A DNA stretch of 64,000 nucleotides. Source: Lysobacter sp. (GTDB taxonomy: Bacteria > Pseudomonadota > Gammaproteobacteria > Xanthomonadales > Xanthomonadaceae). How positions within the stretch are numbered: position 1 is the stretch's first letter; the number at the start of each line of letters is the position of its first letter. Location: contig WYBC01000038.1 of the NCBI GenBank assembly GCA_011526085.1, forward strand, positions 248,001-312,000, written 5' to 3'. The position numbers and the translations under genes were made by a program. Positions 57,309-64,000 of this stretch are shown here, one piece after another. The notes beneath the pieces were generated by a model, which saw only the letters and a program-made list of their open reading frames with translations, was not told the origin of the DNA and did not search any database.

Positions 57309-58667
57309 TCACTCGCTGCCCGGCTTCGCCTTCAGTCTTCGATACAGGGTCCGCTCGCTGATGCCCAGCTGCACGGCGAGCGCCTTGCGGCTGCCGTGGT
57401 GGGCGGCCAGCGCCGCCTGCAGCAGTTCGGACTCGACGAGTTTCAACGGCCGCGTCGGCGCGGCGGGGGGCTGGATGTCCGGCGCATCGTTGCGGGGCCC
57501 CGGCGATGCGGGCAACCGCAGCCCATCGAGCGCGAATGCGATGTGTTCCGCGGTGAGTCGCGTGCCGTCGGCCATGATCGAGGCGCGTTCCAGCACGTTG
57601 CGCAACTCGCGCACGTTGCCGGGAAAGTCGTACTGCCGCAGTCGATCGAGCGCCGCGGGCGCGAGGGTCAGATCGCGTCGTCCCGGCAGCCGTCGCAGCA
57701 GGGTTTTCGCCAGCGGTTCCAGGTCTTCCATGCGCTCGCGCAGAGGCGGGATGCGGATCGGGAACGTGCTCAGTCGATAGAACAGATCCTGGCGGAAGGT
57801 CCCGGCGGCCACCATCGCGCGGAGATCGCGGTGCGTGGCCGAGACGATGCGCAGGTCGGTGTGCCGCAGCTCGGTGCTGCCGACGCGGCGATAACACCCG
57901 GTTTCGAGCAGTCGCAGCAGCTTGACCTGCATCGACAGCGGAATGTCGCCGACTTCGTCCAGGAACAGGGTTCCACCGTTCGCGGATTCGACCAGCCCCT
58001 TGCGCACCGAGGTCGCGCCGGTGAACGCGCCTTTTTCGTGTCCGAACAGTTCGCTTTCGAACAGGCTCTCCGCGAAGCTGCTGCATTCCACCACCACGAA
58101 CGGCCGCGCCCGCCGCGCGCCGATGTCGTGCAGCGCCAGCGCCACGAGTTCCTTGCCCGCGCCCGATTCGCCCAGCAGCAGCACGCTCGCTTCGGTTTCG
58201 CCCACCCGCGACACCAGTTCCAGCATCGCGCGGAACGCGGGTGCGCGGCCGACCAGGCTGTGGTCGGGGCCGCCCGGCGTCGCGATCTGCAGCGGCTCCA
58301 TCTTCTCGATGAAGTGGGTCGCTTCGCCGTCGGCGCCGCGTACCGGCGTCAGTTCGACGTTGACGTACTCCTGCCCGCCGCCGACATGGTGGAGATGCAC
58401 GACGCGCTCGCGCTGTCCGCTGAGCCGGGCCGCGGCCAGCGGACAGGATTCGCCGGCCTGGTCGCAGGGCACGTGCGAGCGATGCGAGACGAAATGGCAG
58501 GTCTGTCCGATCGCGGGCGCGTCCGCGGCGTAACGCGCGCGATAGGCGGTGTTGGCGGCGACGATCCGATAGTGCCGGTCGAACAGGATGTGCGGCTCCG
58601 GCAGGCCATCGAGATAGGCCACCAGCAGGGCGATGTCGGGATGCTTCGAGGTGCGGTCTCGGGTCAT
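57309..58667 (-). CDS. Sigma-54-dependent activator with Cys/His-rich PAS domain
   Basis: A 452-residue activator with no receiver domain. The N-terminal PAS-like domain (about 10-130) contains CHFVSHRSHVPCDQAGESCP (Cys57, His58, His62, His65, Cys68, Cys75), a possible metal or redox site. AAA+ domain: Walker A GESGAGKE (166-173), GAFTGA (213-218) intact, then the usual Walker B ESANGGTLFLDEVGDI. Fis-type HTH at the C-terminus (GSRKALAVQLGISERTLYRR). Divergent from the cytochrome bd operon, which has a -24/-12 promoter, so it is the likely activator of that operon. Confidence 0.9.
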   Translation of the reverse strand: MTRDRTSKHPDIALLVAYLDGLPEPHILFDRHYRIVAANTAYRARYAADAPAIGQTCHFVSHRSHVPCDQAGESCPLAAARLSGQRERVVHLHHVGGGQEYVNVELTPVRGADGEATHFIEKMEPLQIATPGGPDHSLVGRAPAFRAMLELVSRVGETEASVLLLGESGAGKELVALALHDIGARRARPFVVVECSSFAESLFESELFGHEKGAFTGATSVRKGLVESANGGTLFLDEVGDIPLSMQVKLLRLLETGCYRRVGSTELRHTDLRIVSATHRDLRAMVAAGTFRQDLFYRLSTFPIRIPPLRERMEDLEPLAKTLLRRLPGRRDLTLAPAALDRLRQYDFPGNVRELRNVLERASIMADGTRLTAEHIAFALDGLRLPASPGPRNDAPDIQPPAAPTRPLKLVESELLQAALAAHHGSRKALAVQLGISERTLYRRLKAKPGSE

Positions 58668-58706
58668 GGCGCTGGCCTGCGGGCGATCGGCAGAAGCATG
58701 ACAGAG

Positions 58707-58724
58707 TGGCAGTTGTTTCTGCCA
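58707..58724. promoter_or_regulatory. Palindrome upstream of the cyd sigma-54 promoter
   Basis: TGGCAG-TTGTTT-CTGCCA, a perfect 6-bp inverted repeat with a 6-bp AT-rich centre, about 110-125 bp upstream of the inferred cyd transcription start. Candidate binding site for the divergent sigma-54 activator (whose own start is at 58667). Confidence 0.55.
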
Positions 58725-58805
58725 TCCGTGCCGGAAGTGGCGTCATTTTCAGCGCCGCGTGCCCGCAAGTCACTGATTTCGTGCGAATCCGCATCGGCCG
58801 AAACA

Positions 58806-58821
58806 TGGCACGGAATCTGCG
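58806..58821 (+). promoter_or_regulatory. Sigma-54 (-24/-12) promoter of the cytochrome bd operon
   Basis: TGGCACG-GAAT-CTGCG; the GG and GC dinucleotides are separated by the required 10 bp. The -24 half is perfect, the -12 half keeps TGC. Predicted start near 58832, giving an 80-nt leader before cydP. Confidence 0.7.
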
Positions 58822-58913
58822 GATACCGGGACGAAATGACCAATTCCGCCGATCGCAACGTCCGTCCCATGATGGCCGCCGCACCGTTCCCGGGCGCCGC
58901 ATCGCAGAACGCC

Positions 58914-59078
58914 ATGACCGCCAGCCACCTCCGCCGCCATCTGTATCTGATCGTCGCCGTGAAGCTCGCGCTGCTCGGCGCGATCTGGTGGTGCTTCGTC
59001 AGGGACGCCCGCGTGCCGGTCGATCCGGACGGCACCGCCACTCACCTGCTGACGCAACCCCGGGAGCCATCGAAGTGA
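58914..59078 (+). CDS. cydP: Small cytochrome bd accessory subunit CydP
   Basis: A 54-residue single-helix protein (MTASHLRRHLYLIVAVKLAL to IWWCFVRDARVP). The order basic N-terminus, VKLALLGAIWWCFVRD, then VDPDGTATHL matches the small proteins annotated CydP ahead of cydA in gammaproteobacteria. Its stop (TGA 59076-59078) overlaps the GTG start of cydA. In-frame ATGs upstream (58836, 58869, 58872) are less likely, since 58836 falls almost at the predicted transcription start. Confidence 0.72.
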   Translation: MTASHLRRHLYLIVAVKLALLGAIWWCFVRDARVPVDPDGTATHLLTQPREPSK

Positions 59079-60655
59079 TTTCCGAACAACTGGTCGATCT
59101 GTCGCGGCTGCAGTTCGCCGTGACCGCCATGTACCACTTCCTCTTCGTGCCCCTGACCCTGGGCATGGTCTGGTTGCTGGTGATCATGGAAAGCGTGTAC
59201 GTGATGACCGGCAAGGTCGTCTGGAAGGACATGACCCGGTTCTGGGGCAAGCTCTTCGGCATCAACTTCGCGCTCGGTGTGACGACCGGCATCACCCTCG
59301 AATTCCAGTTCGGCACCAACTGGGCGTACTACTCGCATTACGTCGGCGACATCTTCGGCGCGCCGCTCGCCATCGAAGGACTGATGGCCTTCTTCTTGGA
59401 ATCGACCTTCATCGGCCTGTTCTTCTTCGGCTGGGATCGCCTGAGCCGGCCGCAGCACCTGCTGGTGACGTTGCTGATGGCCATCGGCACCAATCTGTCC
59501 GCGCTGTGGATCCTGATCGCCAACGGCTGGATGCAGAATCCGGTCGGCGCGGAATTCAGCTACGAAACCATGCGCATGGAAATGACCGATTTCTGGGCGG
59601 TGGTGTTCAATCCCGATGCGCAGGCGAAGTTCGTGCACACCGTGTCGGCCGGTTATGTGACCGGCGCGATGTTCGTGCTCTCGATTTCCGCGTACTACCT
59701 GCTGCGCGGCCGCAACGTCGAATTCGCGAGGCGCAGCTTCCGGGTCGCGGCCGCGTTCGGACTGGCGTCGGTGCTGTCGGTGATCGTGCTCGGCGACGAG
59801 TCCGGTTACACCGTCGGCGAAGCGCAGCAGACCAAGATGGCGGCGATGGAAGCGATGTGGGAGACGCAGCCGGCACCCGCAGGCCTGGCGCTGGTCGCGG
59901 ACATCAATGAAGAGGCGCAGCGCAACGACTGGGAAATCCAGATCCCGTGGGTGCTGGGCCTGATCGGCACGCGTTCGGCGAGCGAAGCGATTCCGGGCAT
60001 CCACGAGATCAAGGCCAAAAACCGCGAACGCATCCTCAACGGCATCCGGGCGGTGACCGCGCTGGAGACGCTGCGCAGGCATCGCGACGATGCCGCCGCG
60101 AAAGTCGCGTTCGATCGCTACAAGGCCGATCTCGGCTTCGGTCTTCTGCTCAAAAAATACGTCGTCGACGTGCGCCAGGCCACGCCCGGGATGATCCAGC
60201 GCGCGGTCGACGACACCATTCCGCGGGTCACGCCGATGTTCTGGGCGTTCCGGTTGATGGTCGGCGCCGGGTTCGCGATGCTTGTCCTGTTCGCGATGGC
60301 GTTCTGGCAGACCGTGCGCGGCCGCTGCGACGGCAAGCGCTGGCTGCTGCACTGGGCGGTCTGGATGTTGCCGGTGCCGTGGATCGCGAGCGAACTGGGC
60401 TGGTTCGTCGCCGAATACGGCCGCCAGCCGTGGACGATCTACGGCGTGCTGCCGACGCATCTGTCGGTGTCGACGCTGACCGTCGGCAACCTCTACGGCT
60501 CGCTCGCCGGCTTCATCGGCTTCTACACATTGCTGCTGGTGGTCGAGGTCTACCTGATGGTCAGGTTCGCGCGTCAGGGGCCGGGCAGTCTCGGTACCGG
60601 TCGTTACGACCGCGAAGTCGATCACGCCGCCGTCCACGTCGCCTCCCGGGCCTGA
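59075..60655 (+). CDS. cydA: Cytochrome bd ubiquinol oxidase subunit I
   Basis: A 526-residue membrane subunit starting at GTG (MISEQLVDLSRLQFAVTAMY). Haem and quinol motifs: His in AMYHFLFVPLTLG (haem b595 ligand), the region EFSYETMRMEMTDFWAVVFN and the quinol-loop signature WFVAEYGRQPWTIYGVLPTH. Length is that of the long-Q-loop E. coli type. GTG overlaps the cydP stop; GGGAG lies 8 nt upstream. It reduces O2 with quinol electrons without pumping protons. Confidence 0.95.
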   Translation: MISEQLVDLSRLQFAVTAMYHFLFVPLTLGMVWLLVIMESVYVMTGKVVWKDMTRFWGKLFGINFALGVTTGITLEFQFGTNWAYYSHYVGDIFGAPLAIEGLMAFFLESTFIGLFFFGWDRLSRPQHLLVTLLMAIGTNLSALWILIANGWMQNPVGAEFSYETMRMEMTDFWAVVFNPDAQAKFVHTVSAGYVTGAMFVLSISAYYLLRGRNVEFARRSFRVAAAFGLASVLSVIVLGDESGYTVGEAQQTKMAAMEAMWETQPAPAGLALVADINEEAQRNDWEIQIPWVLGLIGTRSASEAIPGIHEIKAKNRERILNGIRAVTALETLRRHRDDAAAKVAFDRYKADLGFGLLLKKYVVDVRQATPGMIQRAVDDTIPRVTPMFWAFRLMVGAGFAMLVLFAMAFWQTVRGRCDGKRWLLHWAVWMLPVPWIASELGWFVAEYGRQPWTIYGVLPTHLSVSTLTVGNLYGSLAGFIGFYTLLLVVEVYLMVRFARQGPGSLGTGRYDREVDHAAVHVASRA

Positions 60656-60667
60656 GGAGAGATTCCG

Positions 60668-61813
60668 ATGTTGCTGGACTATCCAACCCTGAAATTGATC
60701 TGGTGGCTGCTCGTGGGCGTGCTGCTGGTGGGCTTCGCCATCATGGACGGCCACGACATGGGCGTCGGCACGCTGCTGCCCTTCGTCGGCAGGAATGACG
60801 AGGAGCGTCGCGTGGTGATCAACACCGTCGGCCCGCACTGGGACGGCAACCAGGTGTGGTTCATCACCGGCGGCGGCGCGATCTTCGCGGCCTGGCCGCT
60901 GGTCTACGCCACTGCGTTCAGCGGGTTCTACTGGGCGATGCTGGCGGTGCTGTGGGCGCTGTTCTTCCGCCCGGTGGGCTTCGATTACCGCAGCAAGATC
61001 CACAACGCCACCTGGCGCAGCACCTGGGACTGGGGGCTGTTCGTCGGCGGCGCGGTGCCGCCGCTGATCTTCGGCGTGGCGTTCGGCAACCTGTTCCAGG
61101 GCGTGCCGTTCCATTTCGACGATTCGCTGGTCTCGACCTACACCGGCAGCTTCTGGGCCTTGCTCAACCCGTTCGCGCTGCTGGTCGGCGTGGTGTCGAG
61201 CGCGATGATCACGATGCACGGCGGCATGTATCTGGCGCATCGCACCGAAGGCGACGTGCAGCGTCGCGCCATCCGCGGTGCGACGCTGGCGGCGGTGGCG
61301 ATGGTGGTCGCGTTCGCCGCGGCGGGCCTGTGCCTGCGCTACGGCGGCATCGACGGTTACGCGATCGCGTCGATGCCTGCCACCGATGCGCTGCCGGATC
61401 CGCTGGCGAAGACGGTGGTGCGCAGCGCGGATGCGTGGTGGGCGAACTACGCGCGCGTTCCAGCAATCTGGCTGCTGCCGATCCTCGGTTTCGCGGGTGC
61501 ATTGCTGGCGGTGTGGCAGGTGCGCGCAGGCCGCACGCTCACCGCCTTCGTGCTGTCGTCGCTGTCGATCGTCGGCGTGATCGGCACCGCGGGCGCTTCG
61601 CTGTTCCCCTTCGTGATGCCTTCGTCCACGCATCCGGGCGCCAGCCTGACGGTGTGGGACAGCGTGTCCAGCCATCTGACGCTGACGCTGATGTTCTGGG
61701 CGACCGTGCTGTTCATGCCGATCATCGTCGCGTACACCAGTTGGGCGTACCGGGTGATGCGCGGCAAGGTCACGGTGGAACAGATCCGCGCCAACGAACA
61801 CTCGGCGTACTGA
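60668..61813 (+). CDS. cydB: Cytochrome bd ubiquinol oxidase subunit II
   Basis: A 381-residue partner of CydA with eight helices. Signature early segment: LLVGFAIMDGHDMGVGTLLP, then NEVWFITGGGAIFAAWPLVY-like NQVWFITGGGAIFAAWPL and SSTHPGASLTVWDSVSSHLT. 12 bp after cydA. Confidence 0.96.
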   Translation: MLLDYPTLKLIWWLLVGVLLVGFAIMDGHDMGVGTLLPFVGRNDEERRVVINTVGPHWDGNQVWFITGGGAIFAAWPLVYATAFSGFYWAMLAVLWALFFRPVGFDYRSKIHNATWRSTWDWGLFVGGAVPPLIFGVAFGNLFQGVPFHFDDSLVSTYTGSFWALLNPFALLVGVVSSAMITMHGGMYLAHRTEGDVQRRAIRGATLAAVAMVVAFAAAGLCLRYGGIDGYAIASMPATDALPDPLAKTVVRSADAWWANYARVPAIWLLPILGFAGALLAVWQVRAGRTLTAFVLSSLSIVGVIGTAGASLFPFVMPSSTHPGASLTVWDSVSSHLTLTLMFWATVLFMPIIVAYTSWAYRVMRGKVTVEQIRANEHSAY

Positions 61814-61820
61814 GGCCCGC

Positions 61821-62234
61821 ATGGTCACCATCGCATGCACCACGCAGAACCGCCGGCACATCACCGCACATGCCGGCCGTTGCCGTCACTTCCTGGTCAA
61901 GCACGTGAATGCGGGCGTCATCAGCGACTGGGAAGGCCGCAGCCTGGGCAAGGACGAAACGCTCTGCACCCGGGGCGATGCCTTGCCGCCTGCATTGCAG
62001 GACATCGACATCCTCGTCACCGCCGGCGCGGGGCCGGGCCTGCGCTCCAGACTGGCGCGGCACGGCGTGCAGGTGATCATCACCGACATCCTGCTTCCGG
62101 ACCAGGCGCTCGCCGCATGGATGGCCGGCGCGCTGCGCGCCACGCCCGTGGAACCCGTCGCCCCCGCGGCGACGGTCCCGCATTGCACCGAAGCGCACGC
62201 ATGCGGTTGCCACGGCGGCAGGCATTCACACTGA
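61821..62234 (+). CDS. NifX/NafY-like FeMo-cofactor-type domain protein with metal-binding tail
   Basis: A 137-residue protein. Residues about 1-105 read like the dinitrogenase iron-molybdenum cofactor domain found in NifX/NafY/NifB C-termini (ITAHAGRCRHFLVKHV at 14-29, then DIDILVTAGAGPGLRSRLAR and VQVIITDILL). The tail HCTEAHACGCHGGRHSH is a Cys/His-rich metal-binding stretch. The ATG lies 7 bp past cydB (GAGG upstream), so it is in the cyd operon, between cydB and cydX. No nif genes in the window, so a role in nitrogen fixation is unlikely; metal or Fe-S handling for the oxidase is a guess. Confidence 0.7.
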   Translation: MVTIACTTQNRRHITAHAGRCRHFLVKHVNAGVISDWEGRSLGKDETLCTRGDALPPALQDIDILVTAGAGPGLRSRLARHGVQVIITDILLPDQALAAWMAGALRATPVEPVAPAATVPHCTEAHACGCHGGRHSH

Positions 62235-62249
62235 TCGGAGACACGAAAC

Positions 62250-62375
62250 ATGTGGTACTTCAGCTGGATTCTGGGCGTCGGATTCGCAGTGCTGCTGTCG
62301 ATCCTCAATGCGATGTGGGGCGAGAACGAAGAAAACCGCCGGCACTCGGAGGCCCATGATGACGATGTCCCCTGA
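62250..62375 (+). CDS. cydX: Cytochrome bd small subunit CydX
   Basis: A 41-residue single-helix protein starting MWYFSWILGVGFAVLLSILN followed by AMWGENEEN, the diagnostic CydX motif. GGAG lies before the ATG. The C-terminal tail (RRHSEAHDDDVP) extends 10 residues past the shortest family members. Its 3' end overlaps the start of the next gene by about 20 nt. Confidence 0.93.
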   Translation: MWYFSWILGVGFAVLLSILNAMWGENEENRRHSEAHDDDVP

Positions 62376-62655
62376 GCCCCGGGCCGCGACGACGCCCGCT
62401 GCCGCGCTGCACGTGCCGGCGCTGTTCGTCGGCATCGCGATAATGGTCGTCGGCACCGCTTTTCCGTTCGTGATGTCGGATGCCGGCGGCCGCGCCGACC
62501 ATGGCCTGGCGATGGCGCTGTTGTGGGCGATGGCGGCCGGGTTCGTTCGCGGCGTGGGATTCATTCCGCGTCATCGGATCTGGCGCTGGCTGTTCTCCGC
62601 CTGGGCCTGCGTCGCCGCGCTGAGCCTGTTCGCCGCGCTGCGCTGGGCCGGGTGA
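62356..62655 (+). CDS. ybgE: Cyd operon YbgE-family protein
   Basis: A 99-residue protein with three hydrophobic helices (LFVGIAIMVVGTAFPFVM, GLAMALLWAMAAGFVRGVGF, WLFSAWACVAALSLF). A small membrane protein after cydX is the usual place for YbgE. Starts are ambiguous: ATGs at 62356, 62359 and 62365, with GGAGG best spaced for the second. The start overlaps cydX, suggesting coupled translation. Confidence 0.78.
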   Translation: MMTMSPEPRAATTPAAALHVPALFVGIAIMVVGTAFPFVMSDAGGRADHGLAMALLWAMAAGFVRGVGFIPRHRIWRWLFSAWACVAALSLFAALRWAG

Positions 62656-62740
62656 ATCCGGCGTCTTTCCTGTCGTCGCCACACCCTCGTCGTCACGCCC
62701 GGTCTCGCGCGCCCTTCGCCTTCACGCACTGTCAACACGG

Positions 62741-63784
62741 ATGCCTCACATGCGCACACCTCTTCTGCCTCCTCTCGTTCTGGTCTGTCTCGTAACGGCC
62801 GCATTCGCCGCCGCGACGACGCCCGCCCAGCCTTCCGAACTGCCCACCGCCGAGACTGCGCGGGCGATCAAGCGCGCGGAGGCGGCGACCGCCGATCTCG
62901 GGCGCAGCCTGCGCAAAGCGCTGATGGCCGAGATGGCGGCCGGCGGCCCGGTCGGCGCGATCGATTTCTGTCACGACAAGGCGCCCGGCATCGCCGATGC
63001 GGTGGCGGCGCGACACGGCGTGAAGATCGGGCGCGTCGGCGTGCGCGTGCGCAATCCCGCCAATGCCGCAGGCGACTGGCAGGGCGCCATGCTGGAGGAT
63101 TTCTCGCGGCGCGCCGCCGCGGGAGAGGCACCGCAGGCGCTGCAGCAGTCGCGGACCGATACCCGGACGAACGTCCTGCGCCATGCCCGCGGCATCCGCA
63201 CCGAACCCGCATGCCTGCTGTGCCATGGTCCCGCGGTCGCGGCGCCGGTGCAGTCGGCGATTCGCGCGCGCTATCCGCAGGATGCGGCCACGGGTTTCGA
63301 GGAAGGTTCGCTGCGCGGTGCCTTCTGGGTGGAAGTGCCGATGTCGCCGACGGCGTCGGCGGCTGCGACGGCAACGCCAGCGACTGCACCACCCGTGACG
63401 GCAGCGCCTGTCGATCACCGCGTCGCCATCGCGCTGTCGCCGGCGCATGCCGCGGCGCTCCGCGAGGAAATGCGCGGACAACTGATGACCTTGCAGGGCA
63501 TCATCGGCGGTCTGGCGACACGGGACTGGAAGGCCGTCGAAACGCTGGCGGATGCGCGGGGCCCCGGCACGGGCGGCGGTCGCGGCCAAGGCTTCCGGGC
63601 GCAGTTGCCTGCCGCATGGTTCGACGTCGCCCGTCCGATGCACATGGAATACGCGGCGATCGCCGAAGAGGCCCGCAACGGCAAGCGCGTCGATGCGGCG
63701 CTGCAGACGCTCGAAGCCGTGGTCGCGCAATGCACGGCCTGCCATGCGACGTATCGCATCGAGGAGCGTACGAACGCGCCGTGA
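62741..63784 (+). CDS. Exported cytochrome: DUF3365/Tll0287-like plus cytochrome c'-like domain
   Basis: A 347-residue exported protein with a signal peptide ending near AFAAA (about residue 25). Two c-type haem sites: CLLCH (158-162) in the first domain, which matches DUF3365/Tll0287-like proteins (AIDFCHDKAPGIA, LRHARGIRTEPACLLCHG, LRGAFWVEVPM), and CTACH (331-335) near the C-terminus in a helical bundle (MHMEYAAIAEEARNGKRVDA, LEAVVAQCTACHATYR) similar to a cytochrome c'. The linker (about 203-225) is Ala/Thr/Pro-rich. 85 bp after ybgE, so it may belong to the respiratory cluster as an electron carrier or sensor. Confidence 0.78.
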   Translation: MPHMRTPLLPPLVLVCLVTAAFAAATTPAQPSELPTAETARAIKRAEAATADLGRSLRKALMAEMAAGGPVGAIDFCHDKAPGIADAVAARHGVKIGRVGVRVRNPANAAGDWQGAMLEDFSRRAAAGEAPQALQQSRTDTRTNVLRHARGIRTEPACLLCHGPAVAAPVQSAIRARYPQDAATGFEEGSLRGAFWVEVPMSPTASAAATATPATAPPVTAAPVDHRVAIALSPAHAAALREEMRGQLMTLQGIIGGLATRDWKAVETLADARGPGTGGGRGQGFRAQLPAAWFDVARPMHMEYAAIAEEARNGKRVDAALQTLEAVVAQCTACHATYRIEERTNAP

Positions 63785-63865
63785 CGCGATCCGTCCGCGG
63801 AGGCGTGCGCTCCGCGTGGATCCGATAACGGCCAGGCACGCGCCCGCCGATGCGGAACTGCGGAC

Positions 63866-63871
63866 TATACT
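63866..63871 (+). promoter_or_regulatory. Possible -10 element upstream of the last gene
   Basis: TATACT stands out in GC-rich sequence about 95 bp before the last ATG, but no matching -35 hexamer is visible. Confidence 0.3.
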
Positions 63872-63964
63872 GCCGCCTTCCTCGGGCGCGGCCCGCCTTC
63901 GCCATCGCAATGGCGACCGTCTCGCGTACCGGCCTCCATCTCGTCGTCACTTCGTTGAATTCCC

Positions 63965-64000
63965 ATGCCGCAACGCGCCTGGACCGCTTCCGCCATCCGC
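63965..64000 (+). CDS. Start of a gene cut by the window end
   Basis: The last 36 bases read MPQRAWTASAIR with no stop. The ATG follows TTGAATTCCC; no Shine-Dalgarno. Too short to identify; it could also be a chance frame. Confidence 0.3.
   Translation, partial: MPQRAWTASAIR

Noticed and set aside
59042-61864. Long minus-strand frame opposite cydA and cydB
   Set aside because: Same low-complexity His/Arg/Gln composition, while the plus strand encodes unmistakable cytochrome bd subunits.

Overview
The window is about 64 kb of GC-rich chromosome (GC-ending codons throughout) from a gammaproteobacterium, most likely of the Xanthomonadales (Lysobacter/Luteimonas/Xanthomonas relatives). The pointers are the aceF-lpdA pair whose lipoamide dehydrogenase carries its own lipoyl domain, the atpIBEFHAGDC order next to glmU and glmS, a YajQ c-di-GMP binding protein, a stand-alone VirB5/VirB6/DUF4189 cassette, and many GTAG-headed REP palindromes. 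No rRNA, tRNA, CRISPR array, prophage or complete insertion sequence was seen. Family names come from reading the translations; no database search was run.

Layout. 1-6 kb: two EamA transporters (the first cut by the window edge), then a minus-strand MacAB-like efflux operon (adaptor, ATPase, two separate FtsX permeases). 6-10 kb: a plus-strand ABC-2 exporter followed by a DesK/DesR-type two-component pair. 10-14 kb: a secreted amidohydrolase with a C-terminal CIA30-like domain, two small exported proteins, REP repeats and a truncated gene. 14-20 kb: a YbbA/YbbP ABC system, a PLP enzyme, and an ECF sigma factor with a membrane partner. 20-25 kb: RsmC-like and RsuA-like rRNA modification enzymes, then the VirB5-VirB6-DUF4189 cassette. 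25-31 kb: DUF1415, YajQ, an OmpA lipoprotein, an EamA transporter, two tandem secreted paralogues and a DUF1801 protein. 31-35 kb: pyruvate dehydrogenase E2 and E3, an Asp/Glu racemase and a DUF2061 protein. 36-43 kb: the complete F1Fo ATP synthase operon. 43-47 kb: GtrA, a polytopic glycosyltransferase-like protein and glmU. 47.5-55 kb: a second minus-strand efflux operon carrying its own NtrY/NtrC-type regulators. 55-62.7 kb: glmS, a sigma-54 activator, and a divergent cytochrome bd operon (cydP, cydA, cydB, a NifX-like gene, cydX, ybgE). 62.7-64 kb: a two-haem-site cytochrome and the start of a cut-off gene.

How parts work together. The second efflux operon (55.2 to 47.5 kb) appears autoregulated: a perfect -24/-12 sigma-54 promoter and GTCCG-type palindromes lie ahead of the adaptor gene, and the operon ends with a sigma-54 activator and its kinase. 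The cytochrome bd operon likewise has a -24/-12 promoter and an upstream palindrome, next to a divergently encoded sigma-54 activator with a Cys/His-rich PAS domain, which suggests redox or respiratory control. Several REP families that share a 5' GTAG are scattered between genes. One copy lies in frame inside the interdomain linker of lpdA, and another ends a truncated gene by supplying its TAG stop.
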